This document shows positions 1 to 8,434 of a stretch of 64,000 bases of DNA, in pieces; the first letter of the stretch is position 1; every line of letters starts with the position of its first letter. The translations under genes and the position numbers were made by a program. The notes beneath the pieces were generated by a model. That model did no database searches, was not told the origin of the DNA, and was given only the letters and a program-made list of their open reading frames with translations. Origin of the DNA: Niveispirillum irakense DSM 11586 (GTDB taxonomy: Bacteria; Pseudomonadota; Alphaproteobacteria; Azospirillales; Azospirillaceae); assembly GCF_000429645.1 (NCBI RefSeq), contig NZ_AUCG01000016.1, positions 682,001 through 746,000 on the forward strand, given 5' to 3'.

Positions 1-602
1 GACGCGATGATGCCGCGCACCTGCACGGTCAATTCCCCGATCCCGACATCATCACCGGGCTTCAGGTCCAGCCGGGTGGCCAGCGTATCCTCGATCACCG
101 CGCCGAACCGGCCCTCCTTCTCCGCCAGCACCTGCTGGATATCCACAGTCTGGGGCTGGCCGTCCGGGCCCTGGATCTGGAAATCACCATAAAGCGGATA
201 GGCGGTGCCGACCGATTTCAGCTCCACCAGCGCGCTGTGCCCGGCATCCGCCGGGTCGCGCGCCATGGCCCGCATTTCCGATGTGGTCAGCACCTGGCCA
301 CGCGCGGCCAGCCATTGCATCTGTTCGGGTGTTGCTTCCCGGTACAGGATGCGCGCGGCGACATCGCCGCCCAGGATGGCCCGCCCGTCACTGCGCAAAC
401 TGTCCGTGATCCCGGCGGAGATCGACTGCACCGTGGCAATAGCCCCGACGCCGATGGCCAGACAGGCGATGAAGATACGGAAGCCGGACAGGCCACCGCG
501 CAATTCCCGCCGTGCGATGCGGAACGCCATGGCCAGTTGCGGCAGGAAGCCCCGGTCGGTGGCGGGGCGGGTGGTGCTGCCGGGCAGGGTCGTCACACTC
601 AT
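1..602 (-). CDS. ybbP: FtsX/MacB-like ABC transporter permease, YbbP type (3' end outside window)
   Basis: This is the N-terminal 200 residues of a large inner-membrane permease; the rest lies beyond the window start. After a short cytoplasmic tail, a membrane segment is visible (about residues 34-55, GFRIFIACLAIGVGAIA), followed by a periplasmic MacB-like region (SAGITDSLRSDGRAILGGDV). The ATG at 602 overlaps the stop of the upstream ATPase by ATGA, so the two are translationally coupled. YbbAP with the divergent tesA is a common arrangement and is thought to export or extract lipophilic compounds. The family is clear; the transported substrate is unknown. Confidence 0.85.
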   Translation of the reverse strand, partial: MSVTTLPGSTTRPATDRGFLPQLAMAFRIARRELRGGLSGFRIFIACLAIGVGAIATVQSISAGITDSLRSDGRAILGGDVAARILYREATPEQMQWLAARGQVLTTSEMRAMARDPADAGHSALVELKSVGTAYPLYGDFQIQGPDGQPQTVDIQQVLAEKEGRFGAVIEDTLATRLDLKPGDDVGIGELTVQVRGIIA

Positions 603-1324
603 GGCGTCACCGCCGCGAGACGGTCGGCTGTACTGTCGGACACGATCAGCCCATCCACCAGCCGGATTACCCGGTCGCACTGGTCGGCCAGTGACGGGTC
701 ATGGGTGATCAGCACGATGGTGGTGCCCAACCGGTCGGCCATGCCGAACATCAGGTCAATCACCTTGCGGCCCGTATCGCCATCCAGATTGCCCGTCGGC
801 TCATCCGCCAGCAGCAAGGCCGGCTCCGGCGCAAAGGCGCGGGCCAGCGCCACACGCTGCTGTTCACCACCGGACAGTTGGCCGGGATAATGGCTCAACC
901 GATGGGCCAGCCCCACCGCCTCCAGCCCGCGCCGGGCGCGGTCAAAGGCATCGGGCAATCCGGCAAATTCCAGCGGAATGGCCACATTCTCCAGCGCCGT
1001 CATGGTCGGGATCAGATGGAAGCTCTGGAAGACGATGCCCACCTCGTCCCGGCGAAAGCGGGCCAGCGCATCCTCGTCCATGCGGGTCAATTCATGCCCA
1101 TTCACCCGGACAGAGCCGCTGCTGGGCGGCTGCAGCCCGCCCAAAATCATCATCATGGAGGATTTGCCCGACCCGCTGGGGCCGACCACACCCACCTTCT
1201 CCCCCCGCCCGATCGCGAGATCGATTCCTTTCAGGATGTTGACGCTGCCCGCCTCGCTCTCCAGCTTAAGGTGGACCCGGGTCAATGCGACGACGGAATC
1301 GGCCGGAGGAACAGGCTGCGCCAT
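599..1324 (-). CDS. ybbA: ABC transporter ATP-binding protein, YbbA type
   Basis: A 241-residue ATPase subunit of the LolD/MacB/YbbA class. It has Walker A GPSGSGKS (about 48-55), the Q-loop after VFQ (about 98-100), signature LSGGEQQR (about 150-157) and Walker B LLLADEPTGNLD (about 170-181), whose NLD ending is typical of lipoprotein and FtsX-type exporters. The frame is open further upstream, but that part would run into the divergent tesA gene, so the ATG at 1324 is chosen. It is coupled to the YbbP-like permease by a 4-base overlap. Only 46 bases separate it from the tesA start, so the promoters probably face each other there. Confidence 0.92.
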   Translation of the reverse strand: MAQPVPPADSVVALTRVHLKLESEAGSVNILKGIDLAIGRGEKVGVVGPSGSGKSSMMMILGGLQPPSSGSVRVNGHELTRMDEDALARFRRDEVGIVFQSFHLIPTMTALENVAIPLEFAGLPDAFDRARRGLEAVGLAHRLSHYPGQLSGGEQQRVALARAFAPEPALLLADEPTGNLDGDTGRKVIDLMFGMADRLGTTIVLITHDPSLADQCDRVIRLVDGLIVSDSTADRLAAVTP

Positions 1325-1370
1325 GATGAGATCCCAAATGATGTTCAACCCGAAGCGATATGGCCCCGCG

Positions 1371-2021
1371 ATGCGCTTATTCAACCGAATGGCCGCGCTG
1401 GCCGGGGCTTTTCTGCTGCTCTGCACGCTATCCTTTCCGGCATCCGCACAACAGAGCCAGTCCATGACCATCGTGGTGCTGGGGGACAGCCTGTCCGCCG
1501 GCTACAAGCTGCCGCGCGAGGCCGCCTTCACCAGCCAGTTGGAAAAGGCGCTGCAGGAAAAGGGCTATCAGGTATCCGTCCCCAATACAGGTGTGTCGGG
1601 GGAAACAACAGCCGGCGGGCTGGCGCGGCTGGACTGGATTTTAGCTGACAAGCCCGATCTGGTGCTGGTGGAGCTGGGGGCCAATGACGGGTTGCGCGGC
1701 ATCGACCCCGCCAGCACGCGCGACAATCTGGACAAGATCCTGGTCAAGCTGAAAGAACGCGGCGTGCCCGCCGTGCTGGCCGGCATGATGGCGCCGCGCA
1801 ATCTGGGCAGCGCCTATGGCAAGCAGTTCGACGCAATTTACCCCGAGCTTGCAAAGAAGCATGATATTCCGCTCTACCCCTTCTTCCTGGATGGGGTAGC
1901 CATGGACCCGAAATTGAACCAGGAGGATGGCATGCATCCGACCGCCGAAGGGGTGGCGGTGATCGTGAACCGTATCCTGCCGACCGTGACGGCGGCCCTT
2001 GACCGGCTGAAAGCGGGCTGA
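1371..2021 (+). CDS. tesA: Arylesterase / lysophospholipase TesA (SGNH hydrolase)
   Basis: A 216-residue periplasmic SGNH/GDSL hydrolase that cleaves acyl thioesters, arylesters and lysophospholipids. A signal peptide covers about residues 1-26 (hydrophobic ALAGAFLLLCTLSF, then ASA). Block I GDSLS has the nucleophile Ser at about 40, block III is GAND (about 103-106), and the catalytic Asp/His pair lies in DGMHP (about 186-190). In-frame ATGs at 1338 and 1341 would lengthen the N terminus; 1371 gives the best signal peptide. It is divergent from ybbA-ybbP, the same pairing as in Escherichia coli. Confidence 0.93.
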   Translation: MRLFNRMAALAGAFLLLCTLSFPASAQQSQSMTIVVLGDSLSAGYKLPREAAFTSQLEKALQEKGYQVSVPNTGVSGETTAGGLARLDWILADKPDLVLVELGANDGLRGIDPASTRDNLDKILVKLKERGVPAVLAGMMAPRNLGSAYGKQFDAIYPELAKKHDIPLYPFFLDGVAMDPKLNQEDGMHPTAEGVAVIVNRILPTVTAALDRLKAG

Positions 2022-2029
2022 CACCGATC

Positions 2030-3163
2030 ATGACATCAGGAACGACGGGCACCGCCCGTTTCGCGGCATCGCTGGGGCAGGGTGAGGATTGGCAGACGGC
2101 GGCAAAGGCCTGCCTGGATACGCTCTCCACGCCAGAGGGCGCCAATCTCGGCTTCATCTACGTTACCGATCAACTGGCTGACCAGTTGGCCAGCATCACC
2201 ACGCTGCTGCGCGGCATTACCGGCGTGCGCGACTGGGTGGGAACCGTGGGGCTGGGTGTGTGCGGCGGGGACGGGGCCATCTATGACCAGGCGGCCGTGT
2301 CCGTGCTGGTCGGGCGGTTTGATGCCGACAGTTTCGCCATCCTGCCACCGCAGACCGACGGGCTGGCACCGCTGACGGCGCTGGAACCGTGGCTGCGCGA
2401 CCGTGCCCCGCTGCTGGCCCTGGCCCATGGCGATCCCAAACAGGCCCGCACGCCCGCCCTGCTGACCGATCTGGCCGGGCGCACCGGCAGCTTCATCGTC
2501 GGTGGGTTGACGGCATCGCGCGGGGAGCAGGCGATTGCCGCCGGCGATCAGGTGGTGGCGGAAGGTCTGTCCGGCGTGCTGTTCGACGCTGATCTGCCGG
2601 TGGCAACGGGACTGACCCAGGGCTGCACGCCGCTGGGCCCGGCCCACACCATCACGGCGGCGGAAAACCATGTGATCATGGCCATCGACGGTCGTCCGGC
2701 GCTGGATGTGTTCAAGGAGGCGATCGGCCCCGCTTTGTCGTCGGAATTGCGGCGCATTGACGGGCTGATCTTCGCCGGCCTGCCGATCCAGGGCGATGAT
2801 AGGGGCGATTATCTGGTCCGCAACCTGACGGCCATCGACCTGACGCGCGGCTGGATCGCCATTGCCGAGAATGTGCAGGCCGGCCAGAAGCTGCTGTTCT
2901 GCCGCCGCGACCAGGAATCCGCCCTGCAGGACATGGACCGGATGCTGTCGCAGCTTCAGCGCCGCCTGTCCGGCCCACCCCAGGCCGGTATCTACATCAC
3001 CTGCGTGGCGCGGGGCGCCCGGCAATTTGCCGATGATGGGGCGGAGATTCGCGCCATCCGGGAAAAGCTGGGTGATTTCCCCCTGACCGGCTATTTCGCC
3101 GGCGGCGAAATCTCCAACGCCCAGCTTTACGGCTATACCGGGGTGCTGGTGCTGTTCACCTGA
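2030..3163 (+). CDS. FIST N- and C-terminal domain protein
   Basis: A 377-residue protein with no signal peptide or membrane segment. The N-terminal half matches the FIST N domain (GLGVCGGDG, then VGGLTASRGEQAIAAGDQVVAEGLSGVLF). The C-terminal half matches FIST_C, ending GYFAGGEISNAQLYGYTGVLVLFT, a hallmark of the family. FIST proteins are thought to be sensory input modules that bind small ligands such as amino acids, usually linked to signalling pathways. It starts 8 bases after tesA and is probably co-transcribed. No signalling partner gene is adjacent, so its role is open. Confidence 0.85.
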   Translation: MTSGTTGTARFAASLGQGEDWQTAAKACLDTLSTPEGANLGFIYVTDQLADQLASITTLLRGITGVRDWVGTVGLGVCGGDGAIYDQAAVSVLVGRFDADSFAILPPQTDGLAPLTALEPWLRDRAPLLALAHGDPKQARTPALLTDLAGRTGSFIVGGLTASRGEQAIAAGDQVVAEGLSGVLFDADLPVATGLTQGCTPLGPAHTITAAENHVIMAIDGRPALDVFKEAIGPALSSELRRIDGLIFAGLPIQGDDRGDYLVRNLTAIDLTRGWIAIAENVQAGQKLLFCRRDQESALQDMDRMLSQLQRRLSGPPQAGIYITCVARGARQFADDGAEIRAIREKLGDFPLTGYFAGGEISNAQLYGYTGVLVLFT

Positions 3164-3463
3164 AGAGGGAGAGGGGCCGGAACCGCTCCATGCGCGACAT
3201 CCAGCCCCCCTTTTTCGCAGCCACCCTTGTAGAAACGCGCCCCACCTGATAGCTTCCCTGCCGGTCGGCAGTTCACCCAGGCGTCGCCAACCCTGGCAAC
3301 AGGGGCGCTAAACCTGCCATCGGCTGTCCATTCCGATTTTAATTCGACCGACCACTCTGATCCTTCAGCGTGCCCGTGTTCGGCAAGATGGCGACCCCCG
3401 ACGGACCAAGGCGTTTAACACCGCCCGGCCCTTGCGGCACGCTCCCCGAAGGGAAGTGACGTC
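3164..3463. other. Intergenic region, no gene seen
   Basis: A GC-rich gap between the FIST gene and the DUF2087 gene. The only open frames are short and lack family features. No clear terminator with a T tract or recognisable promoter boxes were identified. A purine-rich ribosome-binding site (GAAGGGAAG) precedes the downstream start. Confidence 0.5.
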
Positions 3464-4012
3464 ATGTCGAAGAGTGACCTGCCTTATCATGTGGATGATA
3501 TCAGCGCGCTGGCCCGCTCGCTGAAACACCAACTGGCCGCACAGACCGAACCAGTCGGCCATGTCAGCCTGTTGAACATGCTGGCGCGCGGCGCCGGCTA
3601 TCGCAATTTCCAGCATCTGCGGGCGCAATGGGCCGCCCATGACACGCTGGAAAAGCCGCCGCAGCGCCCGGCCCCATCGCCCCTGGTGGATTATTCCAAG
3701 GTGCGGCGCATCGCCCGCCATTTCGATGCCACGGGCAAAATGGTCCGCTGGCCGCCGAAATTCAGCGAGCAGCAGGTGGTTTTGTGGGTGCTGTGGTCAC
3801 GCATCCCACCCCGGCAGAGCTTTACAGAACGGCAGATCAGCGATCTGTTGCGCGCCGAACATCATTTCGGTGATCCGGCCCTGTTGCGGCGGGAACTGGT
3901 GGAACAGGGGCTGATGACCCGCACCCTGGATTGCCGCGATTATCGACGGGTGGAACGCCAGCCCAGCCCGGAAGGGCTGGCCCTGATCCGCCATCTGTCG
4001 CTGGTGGGGTGA
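3464..4012 (+). CDS. DUF2087 domain-containing protein
   Basis: A 182-residue soluble protein. The C-terminal part (about 100-180) carries the DUF2087 pattern: FTERQISDLL, then HFGDPALLRRELVEQGLMTRT and YRR. This domain often ends winged-helix transcription regulators and is expected to bind nucleic acid. The N-terminal part (VSLLNMLARGAGYRNFQHLRAQ) resembles the short glyoxalase-related region often fused to it. The start has a purine-rich ribosome-binding site about 8 bases upstream. It stands alone on this strand and its targets are unknown. Confidence 0.75.
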   Translation: MSKSDLPYHVDDISALARSLKHQLAAQTEPVGHVSLLNMLARGAGYRNFQHLRAQWAAHDTLEKPPQRPAPSPLVDYSKVRRIARHFDATGKMVRWPPKFSEQQVVLWVLWSRIPPRQSFTERQISDLLRAEHHFGDPALLRRELVEQGLMTRTLDCRDYRRVERQPSPEGLALIRHLSLVG

Positions 4013-4024
4013 GGGGAGCGCCCT

Positions 4025-4216
4025 CTACAGCACGCAGAACAGGGACAGGCACGGACCCAGCCCGGCCAGATGTGCGCGGTAGAGCAGGTAATCCAGCCCG
4101 ACGCAGAGCGCCAGGAAGGGCAGGGCCACGAACAGCAGCAGATAGGCCCAGCCCCGCGCCGTCAACCGGCGGCGCGGGATGGAGGGGACGCGGTCGGGGG
4201 GATGCTTGTCTGCCAT
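4025..4216 (-). CDS. Small hydrophobic protein, one or two membrane segments
   Basis: A 63-residue frame with a basic N terminus (RVPSIPRRRLTARG) followed by a strongly hydrophobic stretch (WAYLLLFVALPFLALCVGL), consistent with an inner-membrane miniprotein following the positive-inside rule. It is convergent with the DUF2087 gene and divergent from the acetyltransferase at 4275. No family is recognised. It could be spurious, but the hydropathy layout and lack of overlap with a better gene favour a real product. Confidence 0.5.
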   Translation of the reverse strand: MADKHPPDRVPSIPRRRLTARGWAYLLLFVALPFLALCVGLDYLLYRAHLAGLGPCLSLFCVL

Positions 4217-4274
4217 GGGCGGGCAGGATAAAGCCTATCTTCCCGTTCCGGCAATCGGCAGGTTCCCCCTTCCC

Positions 4275-5219
4275 ATGTCCGCCCCGCACCCACTGGCTGA
4301 TCTGACAATGCGACCGGTGACGGCGGAGCGGGAATGGACCGCCCTGCTGGCAAAGCTGGACCGGCTGCCGCTGGAACAAAGCTGGGCGTTCGGCCAGTCC
4401 ATGGCCGCATTCAGCCGCCAGCCGCACCGGTTCTGTTTTGAGCAGAATGGCAAGGCGCTGGCCGTGGCACAGGTGGTGGAACAAGGGCTGGGGCCGGTAC
4501 GGCTTTGCCATCTGCTGCGCGGGCCACTGCTGCTGCCGGGCACCAGCCCTGATCTGCTACCCTCAGCCATGGGCCTGCTGCGCCAGCATTTCCGCCGGCG
4601 TGACCGTCGCCTGCTGCTGGTCACACCGGAACTGCCGGCGGGGGATGATGCCAACGCCCTATGCCAGCAGGCCGGCCTTGCCCGCATCATCACTGGCTAT
4701 GCCACCAGTTGGGTTGACCTGACCCGCCCGGACCTGGAAGGTGGCATGGGCGGCGGCTTCCGCAAGGCGTTGAAGAAGGCGCGCGGGGAAAAGCTGACCC
4801 TCGCCGCCAGCCATGGCGGGGCCGATCTGGACTGGATCATCCGTCATCATGACGACCATCGCCGCCAGCGCCGCCTGATGGCCCCACCCGCCCGGCAGGC
4901 GGCATCCCTGGTGGCGGCACAGTCACGACCGCGCGATGTGCTGGCGCTGGTCGCCAAAAGCGGGTCCAGCGTCCTGGCCGGCAGCCTGTTCATCCGCCAT
5001 GGCGGGGCCGCGACATATTATCTGGGCGCCACCAGCCCGGAAGGCCGCGCCGCCTGCGCCCAGCATCTGCTGCTGCGGGAGGGGATGGCAAGGCTGGCCG
5101 CGGACGGCGTGCGCTGGCTGGACACGGGCGGGCTGAACAGCGACGGCATGCGCGGGGTGGCCCAGTTTAAGCTGGGTCTGGGCGGGGAACTGGTGACCCT
5201 GGCCGGCACCTATCTATAG
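4275..5219 (+). CDS. FemAB/GNAT-fold acyltransferase
   Basis: A 314-residue protein of the FemAB-like double-GNAT group. Visible features are an N-terminal LEQSWAFGQSM motif typical of FemX-type proteins, a central region with GFRKALKKA, the second GNAT half (VLAGSLFIRHGGAATYYLGATS), and the terminal FKLGLGGE motif that in FemA-type enzymes precedes the last strand. Such proteins transfer amino acids or acyl groups, for example to cell-wall or exopolysaccharide precursors. The start at 4275 avoids a 32-residue extension without family character; 4308 is an alternative. The substrate cannot be told from context. Confidence 0.75.
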   Translation: MSAPHPLADLTMRPVTAEREWTALLAKLDRLPLEQSWAFGQSMAAFSRQPHRFCFEQNGKALAVAQVVEQGLGPVRLCHLLRGPLLLPGTSPDLLPSAMGLLRQHFRRRDRRLLLVTPELPAGDDANALCQQAGLARIITGYATSWVDLTRPDLEGGMGGGFRKALKKARGEKLTLAASHGGADLDWIIRHHDDHRRQRRLMAPPARQAASLVAAQSRPRDVLALVAKSGSSVLAGSLFIRHGGAATYYLGATSPEGRAACAQHLLLREGMARLAADGVRWLDTGGLNSDGMRGVAQFKLGLGGELVTLAGTYL

Positions 5220-5226
5220 GTCGGCT

Positions 5227-6573
5227 TTACGTCTCCACATTGTCGATCTGGTCCACCGCCTTGGGCCGCATCACCAGATACAGCAGGATGATGAAGGCCA
5301 GCATGCCCACGGCCAGGGCCGGTGCGCGCCAATCCCCCGTGAACAGCCGGTTGAAGAACAGCAGCGCGCAGACCAGCGCCCCGCCCAGCGGCACGAAGGA
5401 GGGCACCTCGAACCCGCCCCTGGCCTCACTGGGGCGGCGCTGCAGGATCAGCAAAGCCAGATTGACGATGGTGAACACGGCCAGCAGCAGCAGCACCGTG
5501 GCCGACGCAAGCTGGGCAATGTCCCCCGCCAGCATCAGGCCCACCACGATCACCAGCAGCACCAGGATGGCCATATGGGGCGTGTGACGCCCGGCATGCA
5601 CCCGGCCCAGCAGGCGCGGCAACATGCCCAGCCGCGCCATGCCATAAGCCAGACGCGAGGCCATGATGTAATTCAGCAAGGCCGTGTTGGCGACGGCGAA
5701 CACGGTGATGATGATGAAGACAAGGCCCGGTATCCAGGGTGCTGCCCGGTGCGCCACCTCCACCAGCGGGCCGGACGCTTCGGCCAATTCCTGCCAGGGC
5801 ACGACCGATACCGCCGTGACGGCCACGGCCAGATAGATCAACGTCGCCGCCACCATGGCAATGACGATGCCCCAGGGCAAAGCGCGCTTGGGGTCCTTCA
5901 CCTCCTCGGCCACGTTGAACGTGTCCTCAAAACCGATGAAGCTGAAGAAGGTCAGCACCGCGCCCTGCAACAGCAGGGCAGCATCAATCCCGCCGCTTTC
6001 CACCGGCACTTCCAGCAGGTCCACGCTGCCCCAATAGGGGATGCCGACGGCGATGATCACCAGCAAACCGCCCGCTTCCAGCAGGGTGCAGAGGATATTG
6101 GCCCACATGCTTTCCTTGATGCCGCGATAGACGATGCCGGCCACCAGCAGCAGAAAGCCCAGCGCCAACGCCAGCACCGGCACATCGCCGAACATCGGCA
6201 GGCGCTGCAGGGTTTCGGCCACCACGCGGCTTTGCGTCGCGACGGAGGTAAGGCCCGAAGCCATCACCGTCAGCCCGACCAGATAGGTCAGCAGCGGCAT
6301 GCCATAGGCGCGATGGGTGACATAGGCCGCCCCACCGGCCCGCGGATAGCGCGACCCCAGGGAGGCATAAGACAGGCCCGTCAGCAATGCGGCGACCATG
6401 GAGACAAGGAAGGCCAGCCAGACCGCATTGCCCATGATGCCGGCGGCCTTGCCGATCAAGCCATAAATACCGGCGCCCAGCATGCTGCCCAGCCCATACA
6501 GGGCCAGTTGCGGCAGGGTCACCCGGCGCAGCAATTGCGGTTCCTGCTTTTGTGGCGTGGCACTGCCTGTCAT
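5227..6573 (-). CDS. APC-superfamily amino-acid permease
   Basis: A 448-residue integral membrane protein with about 12 hydrophobic segments. Segment 1 has the APC signature GLGSMLGAGIYGLIGKAAG, whose GxGxGI-type break contacts the substrate. Segment 2 is followed by SYASLGSRYPRAGGAAYV, the conserved SRAGG-like loop of the APC family. FIGFEDTFNVAEEVKDPKRALP marks segment 6 and its loop. It probably imports an amino acid or polyamine by cation symport. It is convergent with the FemAB-like gene and has no obvious operon partner, so specificity is unknown. Confidence 0.9.
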   Translation of the reverse strand: MTGSATPQKQEPQLLRRVTLPQLALYGLGSMLGAGIYGLIGKAAGIMGNAVWLAFLVSMVAALLTGLSYASLGSRYPRAGGAAYVTHRAYGMPLLTYLVGLTVMASGLTSVATQSRVVAETLQRLPMFGDVPVLALALGFLLLVAGIVYRGIKESMWANILCTLLEAGGLLVIIAVGIPYWGSVDLLEVPVESGGIDAALLLQGAVLTFFSFIGFEDTFNVAEEVKDPKRALPWGIVIAMVAATLIYLAVAVTAVSVVPWQELAEASGPLVEVAHRAAPWIPGLVFIIITVFAVANTALLNYIMASRLAYGMARLGMLPRLLGRVHAGRHTPHMAILVLLVIVVGLMLAGDIAQLASATVLLLLAVFTIVNLALLILQRRPSEARGGFEVPSFVPLGGALVCALLFFNRLFTGDWRAPALAVGMLAFIILLYLVMRPKAVDQIDNVET

Positions 6574-6654
6574 TTCTTGGCCTCCCCTTGTTCCGGAACC
6601 CCGGTGGCTGAGAAACGGCCAGACAGTGACGCCGGTTCCCCGAAAGGGGCAGGC

Positions 6655-7902
6655 CTACCCCAACAGGCTGGCCAGTACCGCGTTCAGCCGCTCACGCCCG
6701 TCTATGGTGGCGCGCAGAACAGCAGCCTCACCCTGTCCGGCTTGTTCCAGCATGCCGATCCGCGTCAGATGGGCCAACCGATCGGCAGCCAGCCAGTCCG
6801 TCAGGGGCTGGCCCGTTTCCGCGGCCACGCGGGCCAGCGGCACCCCTTCCGAAAGACGCAGACCCATCATCAGCATCTCGGTCAGCCGGTCGGCTGCCAC
6901 CACGGGTTCAAAGGGTTTGGCACCGGTGCCGCTTTCCAGCGCACGCTCCAGCCAGATTTCCGGCGCGCGGTGGGTGCGGGTGGCCACCTTGCCCTGACCG
7001 GCCAAGGTCAGCCTGCCATGGGCACCCGGCCCGATGCCGACATAATCACCATAGCGCCAATAGGTCAGGTTGTGCCGGCTCTCCTCCCCCGGCCTTGCAT
7101 GGTTGGATACTTCATAGGCCGGCAGGCCGGCGGCACCCAGCACCTCCTGGGTCATGGCATAAAGGTCGCCCTGTACCTCCTCTGCCGGCAGCACCAGATC
7201 GCCCCGCGCATGCAGGGTGTGGAACTGCGTCCCTTCCTCGATGGTGAGCTGGTAGAGCGAGAGATGGCCGACTGCGTGATCCAGGGCCCGCAGCAACTCC
7301 TCCCGCCAGGCCGGCACCGTCTGGCCGGGGCGGGCATAAATCAGGTCGAAGCTGTAGCGGGGGAACAGGTCACGGGCCAGCGTGATGGCGGCCAGGGCCT
7401 CTTCCGCTGAATGGCGTCGGCCCAGCGCCTTCAAGTCGGCTTCGTTCAAGGCCTGGATACCCAGGCTGACACGGTTGACGCCAGCGGCGCGGAAAGCGCG
7501 GAACTTGTCCGCCTCCACGCTGGTCGGGTTGGCCTCCAGCGTCACTTCCGTGCCCGACGGCAGGCCCCAGCGTTCATCCGCCCGGCGCAGGATGGCTTCC
7601 ACCGTCTCTGGCTGCATCAGCGACGGTGTGCCACCGCCAAAAAAGACGGAGGTGAGGCGACGACCCGGTGTCAGATCGGCGAAATGATCCAGTTCCCGCA
7701 ACAGGGCTTCCGCCCAGCGTGCATGGTCCACCTTCTCCCGGACATGGGAGTTGAAATCACAGTAAGGGCATTTGCTGGCACAGAAGGGCCAATGCACATA
7801 AAGCGCAAAACCGGGATCGGGGACGCCATCCGCCGTCACATCCCCCGTCACCGCTGCCGCCTGTTCAAACCCAACGCCGCCCATATCCAGCCCCTGTTGC
7901 AT
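6655..7902 (-). CDS. hemW: Radical SAM heme chaperone HemW
   Basis: HemW binds a [4Fe-4S] cluster and S-adenosylmethionine and delivers heme to target proteins. It is often misannotated as oxygen-independent coproporphyrinogen oxidase but lacks that activity. The frame gives 415 residues, with YVHWPFCASKCPYCDFNSH (about 34-52) holding the CxxxCxxC cluster motif, then SVFFGGGTPSLM and EANPTS, and the C-terminal HemN-type region. The N terminus is about 30 residues longer than usual. The only ATGs are at 7902 and 7884, and 7902 sits in a hairpin loop without a Shine-Dalgarno sequence, so a downstream GTG start is possible. Confidence 0.92.
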   Translation of the reverse strand: MQQGLDMGGVGFEQAAAVTGDVTADGVPDPGFALYVHWPFCASKCPYCDFNSHVREKVDHARWAEALLRELDHFADLTPGRRLTSVFFGGGTPSLMQPETVEAILRRADERWGLPSGTEVTLEANPTSVEADKFRAFRAAGVNRVSLGIQALNEADLKALGRRHSAEEALAAITLARDLFPRYSFDLIYARPGQTVPAWREELLRALDHAVGHLSLYQLTIEEGTQFHTLHARGDLVLPAEEVQGDLYAMTQEVLGAAGLPAYEVSNHARPGEESRHNLTYWRYGDYVGIGPGAHGRLTLAGQGKVATRTHRAPEIWLERALESGTGAKPFEPVVAADRLTEMLMMGLRLSEGVPLARVAAETGQPLTDWLAADRLAHLTRIGMLEQAGQGEAAVLRATIDGRERLNAVLASLLG

Positions 7903-7917
7903 GGGGCTGGATATGGG
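7880..7917. repeat. 15-bp perfect inverted repeat around the annotated hemW start
   Basis: Positions 7880-7894 (CCCATATCCAGCCCC) are the exact reverse complement of 7903-7917, with an 8-base loop. On the minus strand the hemW ATG at 7902-7900 occupies the first three bases of the loop. A 15-bp perfect stem is unlikely by chance in one intergenic span. It may be a terminator-like or regulatory hairpin, or may show that the true start lies further in. Confidence 0.8.
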
Positions 7918-7987
7918 GCCAGCCAGCCGGCCCTGGCAAGCGCCCGACCTTTCATGGCTGCCCGGTGTGCCGGCACAAACAGACCGG

Positions 7988-8365
7988 TCAGAACGGCCCG
8001 GTCATGACGAAGGCATTCAGCTTATTGCCATCCAGGTCACGGAAATAGGCGGCATAGAAATTATCACCGCGTGGACCCGGCGGGCCTTCGCAGGTGCCGC
8101 CCATATCCATCGCGATCTTGTAAAGCCGGTCAACCTGCTCTGTATCCTTGGCCTCGAACGCGGCCATGACGCCATTGCCCACCGTTGCGGGCTTGCCGTC
8201 ATACGGCTTCATCAAGGCGATGCCGGCCCCGGCATCGGGCTTGCCCCAGGCAATGCCGCTGCTGGTTTCAAACATCCGGCCCACCCCCAGTTCAGCGGCG
8301 ATGGCGTCGTAGAATGGCGCACCACGGGCAAGGTCATTCGTGCCCAGTGTGACATAACCGATCAT
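7988..8365 (-). CDS. VOC-family (glyoxalase/bleomycin-resistance fold) protein
   Basis: A 125-residue single-domain vicinal-oxygen-chelate protein. It starts MIGYVTLGTNDLARGAPFYDAI, the classic first strand and helix, and ends with AAYFRDLDGNKLNAFV, where the last strand normally supplies a metal-binding Glu; here the Glu position reads as Asn-Ala (NAF), so metal use is uncertain. It lies between hemW and rdgB in the same direction and is probably an insertion into the otherwise conserved rph-rdgB-hemW series. The substrate is unknown. Confidence 0.85.
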   Translation of the reverse strand: MIGYVTLGTNDLARGAPFYDAIAAELGVGRMFETSSGIAWGKPDAGAGIALMKPYDGKPATVGNGVMAAFEAKDTEQVDRLYKIAMDMGGTCEGPPGPRGDNFYAAYFRDLDGNKLNAFVMTGPF

Positions 8366-8434
8366 GTTGTTCCCCCCTTTGAGTACCCGGATCGGGCAAA
8401 GAGAACATTAGCAGAACATCAACCAGGGGACGAG

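Noticed and set aside
5575-7410. Long plus-strand open frame of 611 codons
   Set aside because: It lies opposite the APC permease and hemW, is rich in Gln, His, Arg and Gly, and shows no family motif; it is a shadow of GC-rich coding DNA.
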